Source: UBA5066 sp048500275 (GTDB lineage Bacteria; Acidobacteriota; Thermoanaerobaculia; UBA5066). From it: a stretch of DNA of 64,000 nucleotides. The notes under the pieces are model-generated. The model worked only from the letters and a program-made list of their open reading frames with translations, had not been told where the DNA came from and did not search any database. The stretch covers positions 620,001 to 684,000 of the forward strand of contig JASNYI010000003.1 in the NCBI GenBank assembly GCA_048500275.1, given 5' to 3'. Position 1 is the stretch's first letter; the number at the start of each line of letters is the position of its first letter. Of this stretch, positions 8,132 to 16,914 are shown one piece after another. A program made the translations under genes and the position numbers.

Positions 8132-9565
8132 TCAGACCTCGGCGATGGCCGCGCTGATGTCCTCGAGGCCCTGGTCGAGCCTCTCGAGATGCGTCCGGAA
8201 CGAGAGGACGCAGATACGGAGGACGAACGAGCCGCCGAGGACCGTGCCCGACACGTGAATCCGCTGCCGCGCGTTCACCCGTTCGACCAGGTCGCGGTTC
8301 AGGCGGTTCAGCGCCTCGGCGTCGAGGCCCGGCCTCACGAGGCGGAAGGCCACGATCGAGAGCTGGGGCTCGGCGACGATCTCGATTCCGGGCATCGCCG
8401 CCAGCTCTCGCGTGGCGTGGAGCGCGAGGTCGAGCTTCTCGTCGAGGCTCTCGCGGAACGCCGCGAGGCCGTGGAGCCTCAGCGGAAGCCAGACGCGCAG
8501 GCCGCGGAACGCGCGGGAGAGCTCCGGCGAGATCTCGCAGTAGTCGACGAAGCCCGGGTCCTCCTGCATGTGCGGCAGGTAGTCGGCGCCGGCAGCGTGG
8601 GCCCGGCGCAGGACCGCCTCGTCGCGGACGAGGAGCGCCCCCGTGCCGTACGGCAGGAAGAGCCCCTTGTGCGGGTCGAGGACGACGGAGTCGGCCCTGT
8701 CGATCCCGGCCATCGCCGCCCGGCCGCGTGCGGTCAGCATGAAGAAGCCGCCGTAGGCCCCATCCACGTGGAACCAGAGCCGCTCCCGGGCGCAGAGGTC
8801 CGCGAGGGCGAAGAGGTCGTCCACGGCGCCGGTGTTCGTCGTCCCGGCGTTGCCGCAGACGAAGAACGGCGTGAGGCCGGCGGCGCGGTCCGCCGCGACC
8901 CGCTCGGCGAGGAGGTCGAGGCGGAGGCGGAAGCGCCCGTCGCAAGGGACCGACCGGACGTTCTCCGCCGGGAACCCGGCGAGGGAAGCCGCCTTCGTCA
9001 CGGCGTGATGCGTCTGGTCGGAGACGTAGAGCGTCCCCGAGAGGAAGTCGGGAAGGAGCCGGTCGCGCCGCGCCGCGACGACCGCCGTGAACGAGGCGAG
9101 GGAGCCGCCCGTCGCGAGGTACCCGCCGCTCCCCTCGGGGAGACCGACGATCCCGCAGAGCCACCGCACGACGTTCGTCTCGAGCTGGACGAGCCCGGGT
9201 GCGGCCTGCCAGACGCCGACGTAGCGGTTCGTGACGCCGGAGAGGAGGTCGGCGACGGCCGAGGTCACGAGCCCGCCGCCGGGGATGTAGGCGAGGTAGC
9301 CCGGCCCGGCGGTGTTGAAGCTCTTCGGGACGGCGCGGTCGAAGAGGAGGTCGAGGAGGTCCCCCGCGGGCGTCGGTCCTTCGGGAGCGGCGACCTCGAA
9401 GAGGGCACGGGCGAGATCGGCCCCGCCGTCGACGTCCGCCGCCGGCTGCTCCGGGAGCGAGGCGACGTGGGCGACGAGGCGGTCGCGCGCCGCGTCGAGG
9501 AGGGCGCGCATCTCGCTCGCGGAAGGCTCGAGCGGAAGACCGGCGGGCAGGCTCGGATTCGGCAT
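8132..9565 (-). CDS. Group II pyridoxal-dependent decarboxylase
   Basis: A 477-residue PLP enzyme of the glutamate/aromatic-L-amino-acid decarboxylase family, near the usual length. It shows SFNTAGPGYLAYIPGGGL in the N-terminal substrate region, the cofactor segment GYLATGGSLASFTA, TPFFVCGNAGTTNTGAVDD, the aspartate FHVDGAYGG and the Schiff-base lysine in VVLDPHKGLFLPYGTG. It should release CO2 from an amino acid; the substrate (aromatic, diaminobutyrate or other) is not resolved. The ATG at 9565 is chosen: upstream the frame stays open only as GC-rich noise. There is no Shine-Dalgarno, but TACCGT lies 10 bases upstream, so the mRNA may be leaderless. Confidence 0.9.
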   Translation of the reverse strand: MPNPSLPAGLPLEPSASEMRALLDAARDRLVAHVASLPEQPAADVDGGADLARALFEVAAPEGPTPAGDLLDLLFDRAVPKSFNTAGPGYLAYIPGGGLVTSAVADLLSGVTNRYVGVWQAAPGLVQLETNVVRWLCGIVGLPEGSGGYLATGGSLASFTAVVAARRDRLLPDFLSGTLYVSDQTHHAVTKAASLAGFPAENVRSVPCDGRFRLRLDLLAERVAADRAAGLTPFFVCGNAGTTNTGAVDDLFALADLCARERLWFHVDGAYGGFFMLTARGRAAMAGIDRADSVVLDPHKGLFLPYGTGALLVRDEAVLRRAHAAGADYLPHMQEDPGFVDYCEISPELSRAFRGLRVWLPLRLHGLAAFRESLDEKLDLALHATRELAAMPGIEIVAEPQLSIVAFRLVRPGLDAEALNRLNRDLVERVNARQRIHVSGTVLGGSFVLRICVLSFRTHLERLDQGLEDISAAIAEV

Positions 9566-9575
9566 GCGGGCCGGC

Positions 9576-9581
9576 ACGGTA
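9576..9581 (-). promoter_or_regulatory. Candidate -10 box for leaderless decarboxylase gene
   Basis: Read on the minus strand, TACCGT lies 10 bases before the ATG at 9565, and no ribosome-binding site intervenes. It is one of several TANNNT boxes placed this way in the window. A -35 element is not evident. Confidence 0.3.
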
Positions 9582-9606
9582 GCACTCCCGGCCGGCCGGG
9601 TCCGAA

Positions 9607-9636
9607 GCGCAGAACGTAGAACGTAGACCAGACCCC
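9607..9636. repeat. Single-arm copy 3 of the REP-like element
   Basis: The stretch reads GCGCAGAACGTAGAACGTAG followed by ACCAGACCCC. That is one arm of the element without its inverted partner, in the gap between the divergent decarboxylase and PAS-like genes. It is probably a decayed or half element. Confidence 0.7.
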
Positions 9637-9745
9637 CTCGTCCCCCGTGGTCGGGCATCGGAGCGCCCGACGCGCTCCGCGCCGACCGCCTCGGGCATGA
9701 TGGCCGGCCGGGCGGGCGCCCGACGCCCTCCCGCTGGAGCGCGAG

Positions 9746-10087
9746 ATGCCCGACGGAGCCTGGGTGAAGGAGCTGAAGGCCGCGATCACCGTCTGCGACC
9801 GCGACGGCGTGGCCCTCGAGATGAACGACCGCGCGGCGGAGACGCACGAGAAGGACGGAGGTCGCGCCCTGATCGGGAAGAGCCTCCTCGACTGCCATCC
9901 CGAGCGCGCGCGGGAGCTCTTCGAGGAGCTCCTCCGGACGGAGCGACTCAACGTCTACACGATCGAGAAGAACGGGGTGAAGAAGCTCATCTACCAGGCC
10001 CCGTGGTACGAGAACGGAGCGTTCCGGGGGATCGTCGAGCTCTCGCTCCCGATCCCGTGGGAGGTGCCCCACTTCGTGAGGGGCTGA
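9746..10087 (+). CDS. Small PAS-like sensor domain protein
   Basis: A 113-residue stand-alone domain. The pattern is that of a PAS fold: a first strand pair AAITVCDRDGVALEMNDRAAE, a helix around LIGKSLLDCHPERARELFEELL, then antiparallel strands NVYTIEKNGVKKLIYQAPWY and FRGIVELSLPIP. No output domain is attached. PAS domains bind small ligands or cofactors or mediate dimerisation; nothing here identifies the ligand. The ATG at 9746 is preceded by a GGAG. It is on the same strand as the phosphodiesterase gene 105 bases downstream, with no other obvious link. Confidence 0.6.
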   Translation: MPDGAWVKELKAAITVCDRDGVALEMNDRAAETHEKDGGRALIGKSLLDCHPERARELFEELLRTERLNVYTIEKNGVKKLIYQAPWYENGAFRGIVELSLPIPWEVPHFVRG

Positions 10088-10192
10088 CCCGCGCGGCGCC
10101 TTGCCGACTCCCGTCGCCTTCGGGACGGGTCCCGTCCCCGCGTCTAGACTGGGGCCGCACGATCGCGGCGGCCCGACCCGGAGGACGACGAC

Positions 10193-12070
10193 ATGCCGAG
10201 AAAGACGGGTGCGATCCTCGCCGACGCCTTCCGGGACTTCGCCCGTTCCTGGAAGGAGCTCGCGGTCGCCGACGTCGCCTGGCGCATCGCCGCGTTCGCG
10301 GCGCTGACGCCCGGCACGCTCCTCCTCATGCGGTGGGCGGTGACGCGCAAGGGCGGCGGCGTGGTGGCCGACACCGAGATCGCGACCGCGCTCCTGACGA
10401 CGCTGCCCGGGCTCGTCGTCCTCGTCTTCGGCGGCGCCGTCCTCGCCGGCATCACGGCCCTCGAGGCGGCCTGCCTCATGGCGATCGGGCTCGCCGCCGC
10501 CGAGGGGAAGCGGCTCGACGCGCGACGCGCGCTCCTCTTCGCCCTCTCGCGCGCGCCGCGCGTCGTCGCGCTCACGGCGCACGTGATCGTCAGGCTCGCC
10601 GCGGGCGCCCTCCCGTTCGCGGCCGGAGGCGTCTTCGCCTGGCTCGTCTTCCTCCGGGCGCACGACATCAACTTCTACCTCTCGAAGAAGCCCCCGGCCT
10701 TCTGGGCGGCCGCAGCCCTCGTCGGCCTCCTCGCGGCGGCCGCCGTGGTCCTCCTCCTGCGGGCCGCCGCCCGGTGGGCCTGGGCGCTGCCGCTCGTCCT
10801 CTTCGAGGGCGTCCTCCCGCGCCGGGCTCTCGGCGAGAGCCGTCGGCGCTCCACCGGGGACTCCCCCGTCATCCTCCTCGCGCTCGGCGCCTGGCTCGCC
10901 CTCGGCCTCGCCCTTCTCTCGGCCACGGCCTGGCTGCCGGCGGCCCTCGGCCGCGCCGTCGCGCCCCAGCTCGCCGGCTCTCTCGCCGGAATCGTGGCGT
11001 TCGTCGCCGGCCTGGCCGCGTTCTGGGGCCTCCTCGCGCTCGCGGCCGGGATCGTGAACGCCTCTCTCTTCTCGCTCGTCCTCCTCCGCCTCTACCTCGC
11101 GCTCGGAGAGCCGCAGGCGCCGCGAGTCCCGGGGGTCACGGCGGACGAGGCGCCCGAGGTCGCGCTCAGGACCCGCCGGCACCTCCTCGCTTCCGCGGCG
11201 GCCGTCGCCTTCCTCGCGGTCGTCGCCGTCACGCTCTTCGCCGCCGCTCCCGCGCGAACGAGCCGGCCCGTCGCCGTCATCGCTCACCGCGGCGCGTCGA
11301 TCGAGGCCCCCGAGAACACCCTCGCCGCCTTCCGCCTCGCGATCGACCAGCGAACCGACCAGGTCGAGCTCGACGTCCAGGAGTCGCGGGACGGCGAGGT
11401 CGTCGTCGTCCACGACAGCGACCTGATGAAGCTCGGCGGCGACGCCACGAAGGTCTGGGACGCGGACGCCGCGCTCCTCCGATCGGTCGACGTCGGCAGC
11501 CGCACCGGGCCGCAGTTCGCTTCCGAGCGCGTCCCGACGCTCGCCGAGGCGCTCGCGACCTGCAAGGGGCGCGCGAAGGTGATCGTCGAGCTGAAGTCGT
11601 ACGGGCACGCCGTGCGCCTCGAGGAGAGGGTCGTCGAGATCGTCGAGGCGGCCGGGATGGCGGGCGACTGCGCGTTCATGTCGCTCGACCACGCGATGGT
11701 GAGGAAGCTGAAGGAGCTCCGCCCGTCGTGGCGGGTCGGCGTCCTCGCCGCGAAGGCGATCGGCGACCTGACGAGGATCGGCGCCGACTTCGTCGCCGTC
11801 GAGAAGAAGATGGCGACGCGCCGCTTCGTGAGGATCGCGCACCGCGCCGGGCAGGAGGTCTACGTCTGGACGGTGGACGACCCGGCCTGGATGCTCGCCA
11901 TGACGAGCCGCGGCGTCGACGGGCTCATCACGAACCGCCCCGCGCTCGCCCGCGCCGCGATCGCGCGCCGCGCGGAGATGAGCGAGGCGCAGCGCGTCCT
12001 GGTGGCGCTCCTCGTGAGGCTCGGCGCGCCGACGGAGCAGATCGCCGCGGACGTCGACCTCCGGCCGTAG
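10193..12070 (+). CDS. Membrane-anchored glycerophosphodiester phosphodiesterase
   Basis: A 625-residue protein in two parts. Residues ~1-350 contain about seven to eight hydrophobic helices with the pattern of the GDPD-associated membrane domain. Residues ~360-620 are a cytoplasmic or periplasmic GDPD TIM barrel: it opens with VIAHRGASIEAPENTLAAF (catalytic His and metal-binding Glu), then VELDVQESRDGEVVVVHD (catalytic His and acidic metal ligands), VIVELK, and ends with VYVWTVDDPAWM and GLITNRP. It would hydrolyse glycerophosphodiesters to glycerol-3-phosphate and an alcohol in phospholipid turnover. The ATG is preceded by CCGGAGGAC. A TAGACT box at 10145-10150 is a weak -10 candidate. The next gene starts 22 bases later, so co-transcription is likely. 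Confidence 0.92.
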   Translation: MPRKTGAILADAFRDFARSWKELAVADVAWRIAAFAALTPGTLLLMRWAVTRKGGGVVADTEIATALLTTLPGLVVLVFGGAVLAGITALEAACLMAIGLAAAEGKRLDARRALLFALSRAPRVVALTAHVIVRLAAGALPFAAGGVFAWLVFLRAHDINFYLSKKPPAFWAAAALVGLLAAAAVVLLLRAAARWAWALPLVLFEGVLPRRALGESRRRSTGDSPVILLALGAWLALGLALLSATAWLPAALGRAVAPQLAGSLAGIVAFVAGLAAFWGLLALAAGIVNASLFSLVLLRLYLALGEPQAPRVPGVTADEAPEVALRTRRHLLASAAAVAFLAVVAVTLFAAAPARTSRPVAVIAHRGASIEAPENTLAAFRLAIDQRTDQVELDVQESRDGEVVVVHDSDLMKLGGDATKVWDADAALLRSVDVGSRTGPQFASERVPTLAEALATCKGRAKVIVELKSYGHAVRLEERVVEIVEAAGMAGDCAFMSLDHAMVRKLKELRPSWRVGVLAAKAIGDLTRIGADFVAVEKKMATRRFVRIAHRAGQEVYVWTVDDPAWMLAMTSRGVDGLITNRPALARAAIARRAEMSEAQRVLVALLVRLGAPTEQIAADVDLRP

Positions 12071-12092
12071 CTGCACCGTGAAGGGAGGCCCC

Positions 12093-13520
12093 GTGCGTCG
12101 CACCCCCGCGCTCCTCCTCCTCCTCGCCGCCCTCTCGGCGACCTCGGCGCCCGCCGCCGAGCCCCACGCCCGGCTCGTCGCCCGGAGCGTCCTCCCGGCC
12201 TCCGCGTCCCGCGCCGGATCGCCCGCCTCGGGCGCGTTCCTCTCCGCCGCCGAGCGCGCGACCGCCGCCGCCAACGGCGTCCGCGGCCCGGCCGAGGGGG
12301 CCTACCTCCCGGCGCAGCCCGTGCAGGGCTTCTCGAGCATGGTGCCGGCGGCCCTCGGCACCTGGTGGGCCCTCGCCGACAACGGATTCGCCTGGAGGCC
12401 GAACTCCGCCGACTTCCAGCTCGCCGTCTACCGGGTCGACCCCCGGTGGAACGACCCGGCCGGCCCGCGCGTCGAGGAGACCGTCGTCCTCAGGGACCCG
12501 GACCGGAAGGTCCCCTGGACGATCGTCTGCGACCCGGGAAGGGGCACGTCGCTCCCCGCCTTCTCCTTCAACGCGCTCCCGCCCCCGCCCCCCGGCTGCG
12601 GCGCCATGCCGTCGGACCGCCTCCTGACCGGATTCGACTTCGACCCCGAGTCGCTCGTCGTCGCCCCCGACGGGACCTTCTGGGTGAGCGAGGAGTTCGG
12701 GCCGTCCCTCCTCCACGTCGCGCCCGACGGCCGCCTCCTCGAGCCGCCCGTCCCGTTCCCCGGCGTGAAGTCGCCTCAGAGCCCGACTCTCGACCTGTCG
12801 AACCGCGCTCGCCCCGAGCGCCCGAGCCTCGCCGCGAGCCGCGGCCCCGAGGGGCTCGCGATCAGCCCCGACGGCACGCGGCTCTGGGCGCTTCTCGAAG
12901 GGGCCGTGGCGGGAGACGACCCGCGCGACCTCAGGATCTACGTCTTCGACGTCGCGCGGCGGGCCTTCGAGCCCGCGTTCCTGCGGCTTCGCCTCGAGCT
13001 GCCGAGCCAGACGGTGAACCTCGCGGCGCTCGCCGACGCCTCCGGCGCCCGGGTCTTCGCCGACGCCTCCGCCCCGCCCGCCGGGCCCGTCTCGATCGGC
13101 GAGCTGAAGGCCGTGAGCGACCGCCAGCTCCTCGCGATCGAGAGGGACAACCACGGCGACGAGGCGACGGCCCCGCGGTTCAAGAAGGTCTACCTCCTCG
13201 ACCTCGCCGCGGCCCGCGACGGGTACGTCGGCAAGACGCTCCTCCTCGACCTCCTCGCCATCCCCGACCCCGACGGCGTCGGCGGCGACGGCGACTTCTT
13301 CCGGCTCCCCTTCTACACGATCGAGTCCGTCCACGTCGTCGACCGGCAGACGCTCCTCGTCGCCTCCGACAACAACTTCCCGTTCTCGAACGGGCGCGCG
13401 CGCAGCCGGAGCGCCGACCGGATGGGGCCGCTCTCCGCCGACGCCACGGAGATGATCCTCGTGAGGCTCGGGACGCCGCTCGACGCCGATCCGAGGCTCT
13501 TCCCGGGCGGCGGGCGGTAG
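12093..13520 (+). CDS. Secreted phytase-like esterase domain protein
   Basis: A ~475-residue exported protein. An N-terminal signal peptide (MRRTPALLLLLAALSATSAP-A) precedes a beta-propeller-like domain typical of the 'esterase-like activity of phytase' family: WALADNGFAWRPNSADF, LTGFDFDPESLVVAPDGTFWVSEEFGP, GPEGLAISPDGTRLWALLEG and ERDNHGDEA. The name comes from the family; phosphate-ester or lactone hydrolysis is possible but not shown. GTG at 12093 is preferred to the in-frame GTG at 12078 because the purine-rich GGGAGG at 12083-12088 sits between them; the upstream start would add five residues. It follows the glycerophosphodiesterase closely, suggesting joint phosphate scavenging (inference). 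Confidence 0.82.
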   Translation: MRRTPALLLLLAALSATSAPAAEPHARLVARSVLPASASRAGSPASGAFLSAAERATAAANGVRGPAEGAYLPAQPVQGFSSMVPAALGTWWALADNGFAWRPNSADFQLAVYRVDPRWNDPAGPRVEETVVLRDPDRKVPWTIVCDPGRGTSLPAFSFNALPPPPPGCGAMPSDRLLTGFDFDPESLVVAPDGTFWVSEEFGPSLLHVAPDGRLLEPPVPFPGVKSPQSPTLDLSNRARPERPSLAASRGPEGLAISPDGTRLWALLEGAVAGDDPRDLRIYVFDVARRAFEPAFLRLRLELPSQTVNLAALADASGARVFADASAPPAGPVSIGELKAVSDRQLLAIERDNHGDEATAPRFKKVYLLDLAAARDGYVGKTLLLDLLAIPDPDGVGGDGDFFRLPFYTIESVHVVDRQTLLVASDNNFPFSNGRARSRSADRMGPLSADATEMILVRLGTPLDADPRLFPGGGR

Positions 13521-13678
13521 ACGCGGCGCCGCGCGAAGCCGGCTCTCCGCCGGTCCGCGGGTGGCGCCGGTCCACGTCGCGGGAGGGTCGGTCGCCGGGA
13601 CGAGGAACCGGCCCCCGAAGCTCCGCGGCCTTCGCGGACCCCTGCTATGGTGGCGGCCCACCGTACAAGGAGGTCATC

Positions 13679-14326
13679 ATGCGGGCTCCCTTCGCGCTCC
13701 TCTCTCTTGCCGTCTTCGTCTCCGCGTGCGGCGGTCCGGGCGAGCCCGCCGGTCGGGCCAGTCCCGACCCGGCGGAGAAGGACGCTGCCCGCGCCGAGTC
13801 CCGGCGGCCCGCGCCGGCCCAGCCGGCGCGCGATCCCTGCGCGCCTCTCCGGGCGAAGATGGTCCGCCACGACACGGCGGGGACTCCGTTCGCCTTCACG
13901 TTCGAGATGCCGGAGGGCTTCACCGTGAAGGACATCTCGCAGGGGGAGATGGTCGGCGCCGACCTCACGTTCGACCTCGACGGCAAGGGGGGCGACGACT
14001 ACGTCCTGCGGCTCGCCTACAGCACGAAGGTCCTCGAGAACCCGGAAGGGCTCGTGGAGGTCTGGCGGAAGCTCCCGATGACGGAAAAGGTCCTCGAGAA
14101 GGACGTCGATGGCCGGACGATGTACGTCCACCGCGCGAGCATCGGCGACTCTGCGGGATTCACCGTCCTCTTCCCCGCTCCCGGGAGTGCGACGGGGGCG
14201 CACTCCGTCCTCGGCGGGATGACGAGCACCCCGAAGCCCTGCCGCGCCGAGGGGGCCGAGGTCCTGGAACGGATCGTGATGAGCTACGAGCGCAACCCGC
14301 GCGTCAGCGAGATGCCGGCCCGATAG
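13679..14326 (+). CDS. Hypothetical secreted lipoprotein
   Basis: A 215-residue protein with a lipoprotein signal (LLSLAVFVSACGG; the cysteine would be lipidated), then an Ala/Pro-rich linker of ~35 residues and a compact domain from ~residue 50. No known family is recognised. The ATG at 13679 has a near-ideal ribosome site, AAGGAGG at 13667-13673, and a TATGGT box ~30 bases upstream could be the -10. The remaining 158-base gap to the upstream gene holds only GC-rich sequence. A REP-like palindrome follows the stop. The location (membrane-anchored, outside the cytoplasm) is inferred from the lipobox; the role is unknown. Confidence 0.75.
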   Translation: MRAPFALLSLAVFVSACGGPGEPAGRASPDPAEKDAARAESRRPAPAQPARDPCAPLRAKMVRHDTAGTPFAFTFEMPEGFTVKDISQGEMVGADLTFDLDGKGGDDYVLRLAYSTKVLENPEGLVEVWRKLPMTEKVLEKDVDGRTMYVHRASIGDSAGFTVLFPAPGSATGAHSVLGGMTSTPKPCRAEGAEVLERIVMSYERNPRVSEMPAR

Positions 14327-14339
14327 GGACCAGGGCGAG

Positions 14340-14407
14340 GGTCGGGTCTACGTTCTACGTTCTACGCTCTGCGCGGGCGCAGAGCGTAGAACGTAGACCC
14401 AACCCCC
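14340..14407. repeat. Palindromic copy 4 of the REP-like element
   Basis: Left arm GGGTCGGGTCTACGTTCTAC then GTTCTACGCTCTGCGC; right arm GCGCAGAGCGTAGAACGTAG then ACCCAACCCC. The left arm has one extra 7-base TTCTACG unit, so the pairing is imperfect. It lies between convergent genes (the lipoprotein and the ammonia-lyase), as copy 2 does. Confidence 0.8.
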
Positions 14408-14429
14408 TTCAACTCCCGCCGTCAACTCT

Positions 14430-15953
14430 TCATCCGAGGGGGCCGACCTCGGACTCGACCTCGTCGAGGACGCGGCAGGAGCGGACGAGCTCCTTCATCC
14501 GGGTATGGTCGGGGTAGAGGGGACGGTCGACGTCGAGGTGGTCGACGACGCTCCTCACGACGCGGCGCGCGGCCGAGACGCCGCGTCCCGGCGAGAAGTC
14601 GCGGAAGTCGAGAGCCTGCGCGGCGGCCATCATCTCGATTCCCAGGATCCCGTACGCGTTGTCGAGGATCTGGCCGTTCTTGATGGCCGTGTTCATCCCC
14701 ATCGAGACGAAGTCCTCCTGGTCGGCCGCAGCGGGGATCGACTGGATCGACGCCGGCATCGAAAGGATCCGCTGCTCGACGATGAGCGTGTCGGCGGTGT
14801 ACTGGCTCAGCATGAGGCCGGAGAACATTCCCGCTCCCTTCGTGAGGAAGGCGGGGAGGCCGACGGAGAGCGCCGGGTGGTTGAGGCGGTTGAGCCGCCG
14901 CTCGGAGAGGACGGAGACCATCGTCACGGCGGCTCCGACCATGTCCATCGGGAGGGAGACGGGCGTCCCCTGGAAGTTCGCGCCGGTGAGGGTGAGCCGT
15001 TCCGCGGGGAGGAAGATCGGGTTGTCGCCGACGCCGTTCAGCTCGGTCTCGACCTGCGCGAGCGCGAAGGCGACCGCGTCGTGCGCGGCGCCGATGACCT
15101 GCGGCGTCGAGCGCATCGAGTAGGCGTCCTGGACCTTCGTCTTCAGCTTCCCCGTGAGGAGGTCGCTCCCGTCCACGCACCTCAGGATCGCCTTCGCCGA
15201 GCGGATCGCCCCGGCAAAGCCGCGCAGCTGGTGGAGCCGCACGTCGTAGGGCTTGAAGTTCGCGAAGAGGGCCTCGAGCGACATGGAACAGGCGATCTCG
15301 GCCTGCCTCAGCCACCGGTCGATGTCCCAGAGGTGGATCGCGCTCATCGCCGTCAGGAGGTTCGAGCCGTTGATCGTGGCGAGGCCGTCGCGCGCCCTCA
15401 GGCCGGGGACCTCGATTCCCGCCTTCTCCATCGCGACGCGCCCCGGCAGGCGCTCGCCCCGGTACGTCGCCTCCCCCTCCCCGAGGAGGAGGAGCGCGAC
15501 CTGTGACATCGGGGCGAGGTCTCCGCAGGCGCCGACCGACCCCTTCTGGCAGACGACGGGCGTGACACCCTTGTTCAGCATCTCGACGAGCGTCTGAGTG
15601 ATGACGGGGCGGCAGCCGGAGTTGCCGTGCGCGTGGACGTTGACGCGCCCCGCCATCGCGCCCCTCACGTACTCCTCCGGCGCCGGGTCCCCGATGCCGG
15701 CCGCGTGGTTGTAGATGAGGTAACGCTGGAAGTCCTTGACCTGCTCGTCGGTCAGGACGACCTCGGAGAACTCCCCGATCCCCGTGTTGACGCCGTACAT
15801 GATCTCGTGGGCGTCGATCTTCTCCTCGAGGACGGCGCGGCAGGCGCGGATCCGTTCGAGGGCCTCCGGGGCGAGCTCGACCCTCTCGCCGTGCCGGGCG
15901 ATGCGGACGAGATCCGGGACCGTCAAGGAGGAACCGTTCAGGACGATGGCCAT
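14430..15953 (-). CDS. hutH: MIO-type aromatic amino acid ammonia-lyase (HutH-like)
   Basis: A 507-residue enzyme of the histidine/phenylalanine/tyrosine ammonia-lyase family, at full family length. It has YGVNTGIGEFSEV near the N-terminus, NHAAGIGDP, the MIO-forming region KGSVGACGDLAPMSQ, NGSNLLTA, QDAYSMRSTPQVIGA and QEDFVSMGMN. The cyclising tripeptide is Ala-Cys-Gly instead of the usual Ala-Ser-Gly; the codons are clearly GCC TGC GGA. The His in NHAAGIG favours histidine over phenylalanine, but Phe replaces the usual His in the QEDHVSM motif, so tyrosine/histidine specificity is open. No hutU or hutI lies nearby. A purine-rich GCGAGGGGAG precedes the start, with a TAATGG box further upstream. 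Confidence 0.85.
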   Translation of the reverse strand: MAIVLNGSSLTVPDLVRIARHGERVELAPEALERIRACRAVLEEKIDAHEIMYGVNTGIGEFSEVVLTDEQVKDFQRYLIYNHAAGIGDPAPEEYVRGAMAGRVNVHAHGNSGCRPVITQTLVEMLNKGVTPVVCQKGSVGACGDLAPMSQVALLLLGEGEATYRGERLPGRVAMEKAGIEVPGLRARDGLATINGSNLLTAMSAIHLWDIDRWLRQAEIACSMSLEALFANFKPYDVRLHQLRGFAGAIRSAKAILRCVDGSDLLTGKLKTKVQDAYSMRSTPQVIGAAHDAVAFALAQVETELNGVGDNPIFLPAERLTLTGANFQGTPVSLPMDMVGAAVTMVSVLSERRLNRLNHPALSVGLPAFLTKGAGMFSGLMLSQYTADTLIVEQRILSMPASIQSIPAAADQEDFVSMGMNTAIKNGQILDNAYGILGIEMMAAAQALDFRDFSPGRGVSAARRVVRSVVDHLDVDRPLYPDHTRMKELVRSCRVLDEVESEVGPLG

Positions 15954-16067
15954 GTGCCGACTCCCCTCGCTCCGGCAGGCTCGTCGCTCGCCGGGCCATC
16001 GGCCATTATGCGTCGCGGAAGGAAGCGAGGGCTCCGCAGCCGCTCGGACCGCCCGGCACGGGGGCTC

Positions 16068-16901
16068 TCAGCGCGCGGCGCCGAGGGCGAGGTCGTGCCG
16101 GGCGCTCCTGTAGTTCCCGAACTCGAACCGGATCTCGCGCCGGAATCCTAGGAGCATCCCGGCCGTCGCGGAGATCCCGATCTCCTCGCGGCACGGGGCC
16201 CAGGTGCCGGGCATCACCTCGCGCGTCTCGTAGACGAGACGGACCCCCTGGAGGTCGAGAAGGGCCCCTCCGAGGACTTTCACGGGCGTCGTCAGGCGCC
16301 CGTCGATCTTCCGGAGCTGGTGCTCGGCGACGTCGACCCAGGTCGTGCCGGAGAAGCTGTTCAGGACCCGGTCGCGGATCGTCTTCGAGACGAGCCCGGG
16401 CTTCGGCCGGAACTCGATGACCCAGGTCGGCCGCCCGTCGAGGAGCTCTTCCCCCACGATCCGGAACCGGAGCCGGTGATAGAGGTCCAGGAGCGGGACC
16501 CGGCCCGAGACGAGCTCCTCTTCGTCGGACCGGGCTCCGTCCGCCTCGATCGCCGCGCGCCGGCGCTTCGCGTCGTCCCGGCGGGACTTCTCCCTCTCCG
16601 CCTCCGTCGCCTCGCGCCCGTCCACCTCGAGCAGCTCGCGGCCGACGAGGCCCCGAGCGTCCATCACGACCGCGTAGCGCCTCCGGGTGAGCTTCTTCAC
16701 GCCGCCCTTCGGGTCGAGGTCGGTCTCGACCTCGACCCGCTCGAGCGTGACCCTTCCGGCGCTCACCTCTCCCTCTCGCTGCCGCACCGCCGCCTCGAGG
16801 ACGAGGGCATCCACGTCGATCCCGACGGCGGGAGCGGCGCCGGGAAAGAACGCGATCGCGGCCACCAGGACGAACGGGCGCCCGGCGCGGCGAAGCCTCA
16901 C
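16068..16901 (-). CDS. Hypothetical exported protein
   Basis: A 277-residue protein with an N-terminal signal peptide (FVLVAAIAFFPGAAPA) and no other membrane segment. The mature part has a charged helical stretch around EAEREKSRRDDAKRRR and then a beta-rich half with alternating hydrophobic residues (LYHRLRFRIVGEELLDGRPTW, RKIDGRLTTPVKVLGG) reminiscent of LolA/outer-membrane-lipoprotein-sorting folds. That resemblance is only structural guesswork and I do not assign a family. It starts 13 bases after the flavoprotein gene on the same strand and is probably its operon partner. Confidence 0.65.
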   Translation of the reverse strand: MRLRRAGRPFVLVAAIAFFPGAAPAVGIDVDALVLEAAVRQREGEVSAGRVTLERVEVETDLDPKGGVKKLTRRRYAVVMDARGLVGRELLEVDGREATEAEREKSRRDDAKRRRAAIEADGARSDEEELVSGRVPLLDLYHRLRFRIVGEELLDGRPTWVIEFRPKPGLVSKTIRDRVLNSFSGTTWVDVAEHQLRKIDGRLTTPVKVLGGALLDLQGVRLVYETREVMPGTWAPCREEIGISATAGMLLGFRREIRFEFGNYRSARHDLALGAAR

Positions 16902-16914
16902 CCGCCGCCCCGCG

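Noticed and set aside
10112..10130. CCCGTC/GACGGG stem before the glycerophosphodiesterase gene as a terminator.
   Set aside because: Only six pairs and no T-run; common by chance at this GC content.
9566..12274. A ~900-codon upstream extension of the decarboxylase frame.
   Set aside because: The extension runs antisense through the PAS-like and glycerophosphodiesterase genes and is low complexity; the ATG at 9565 starts the conserved protein.
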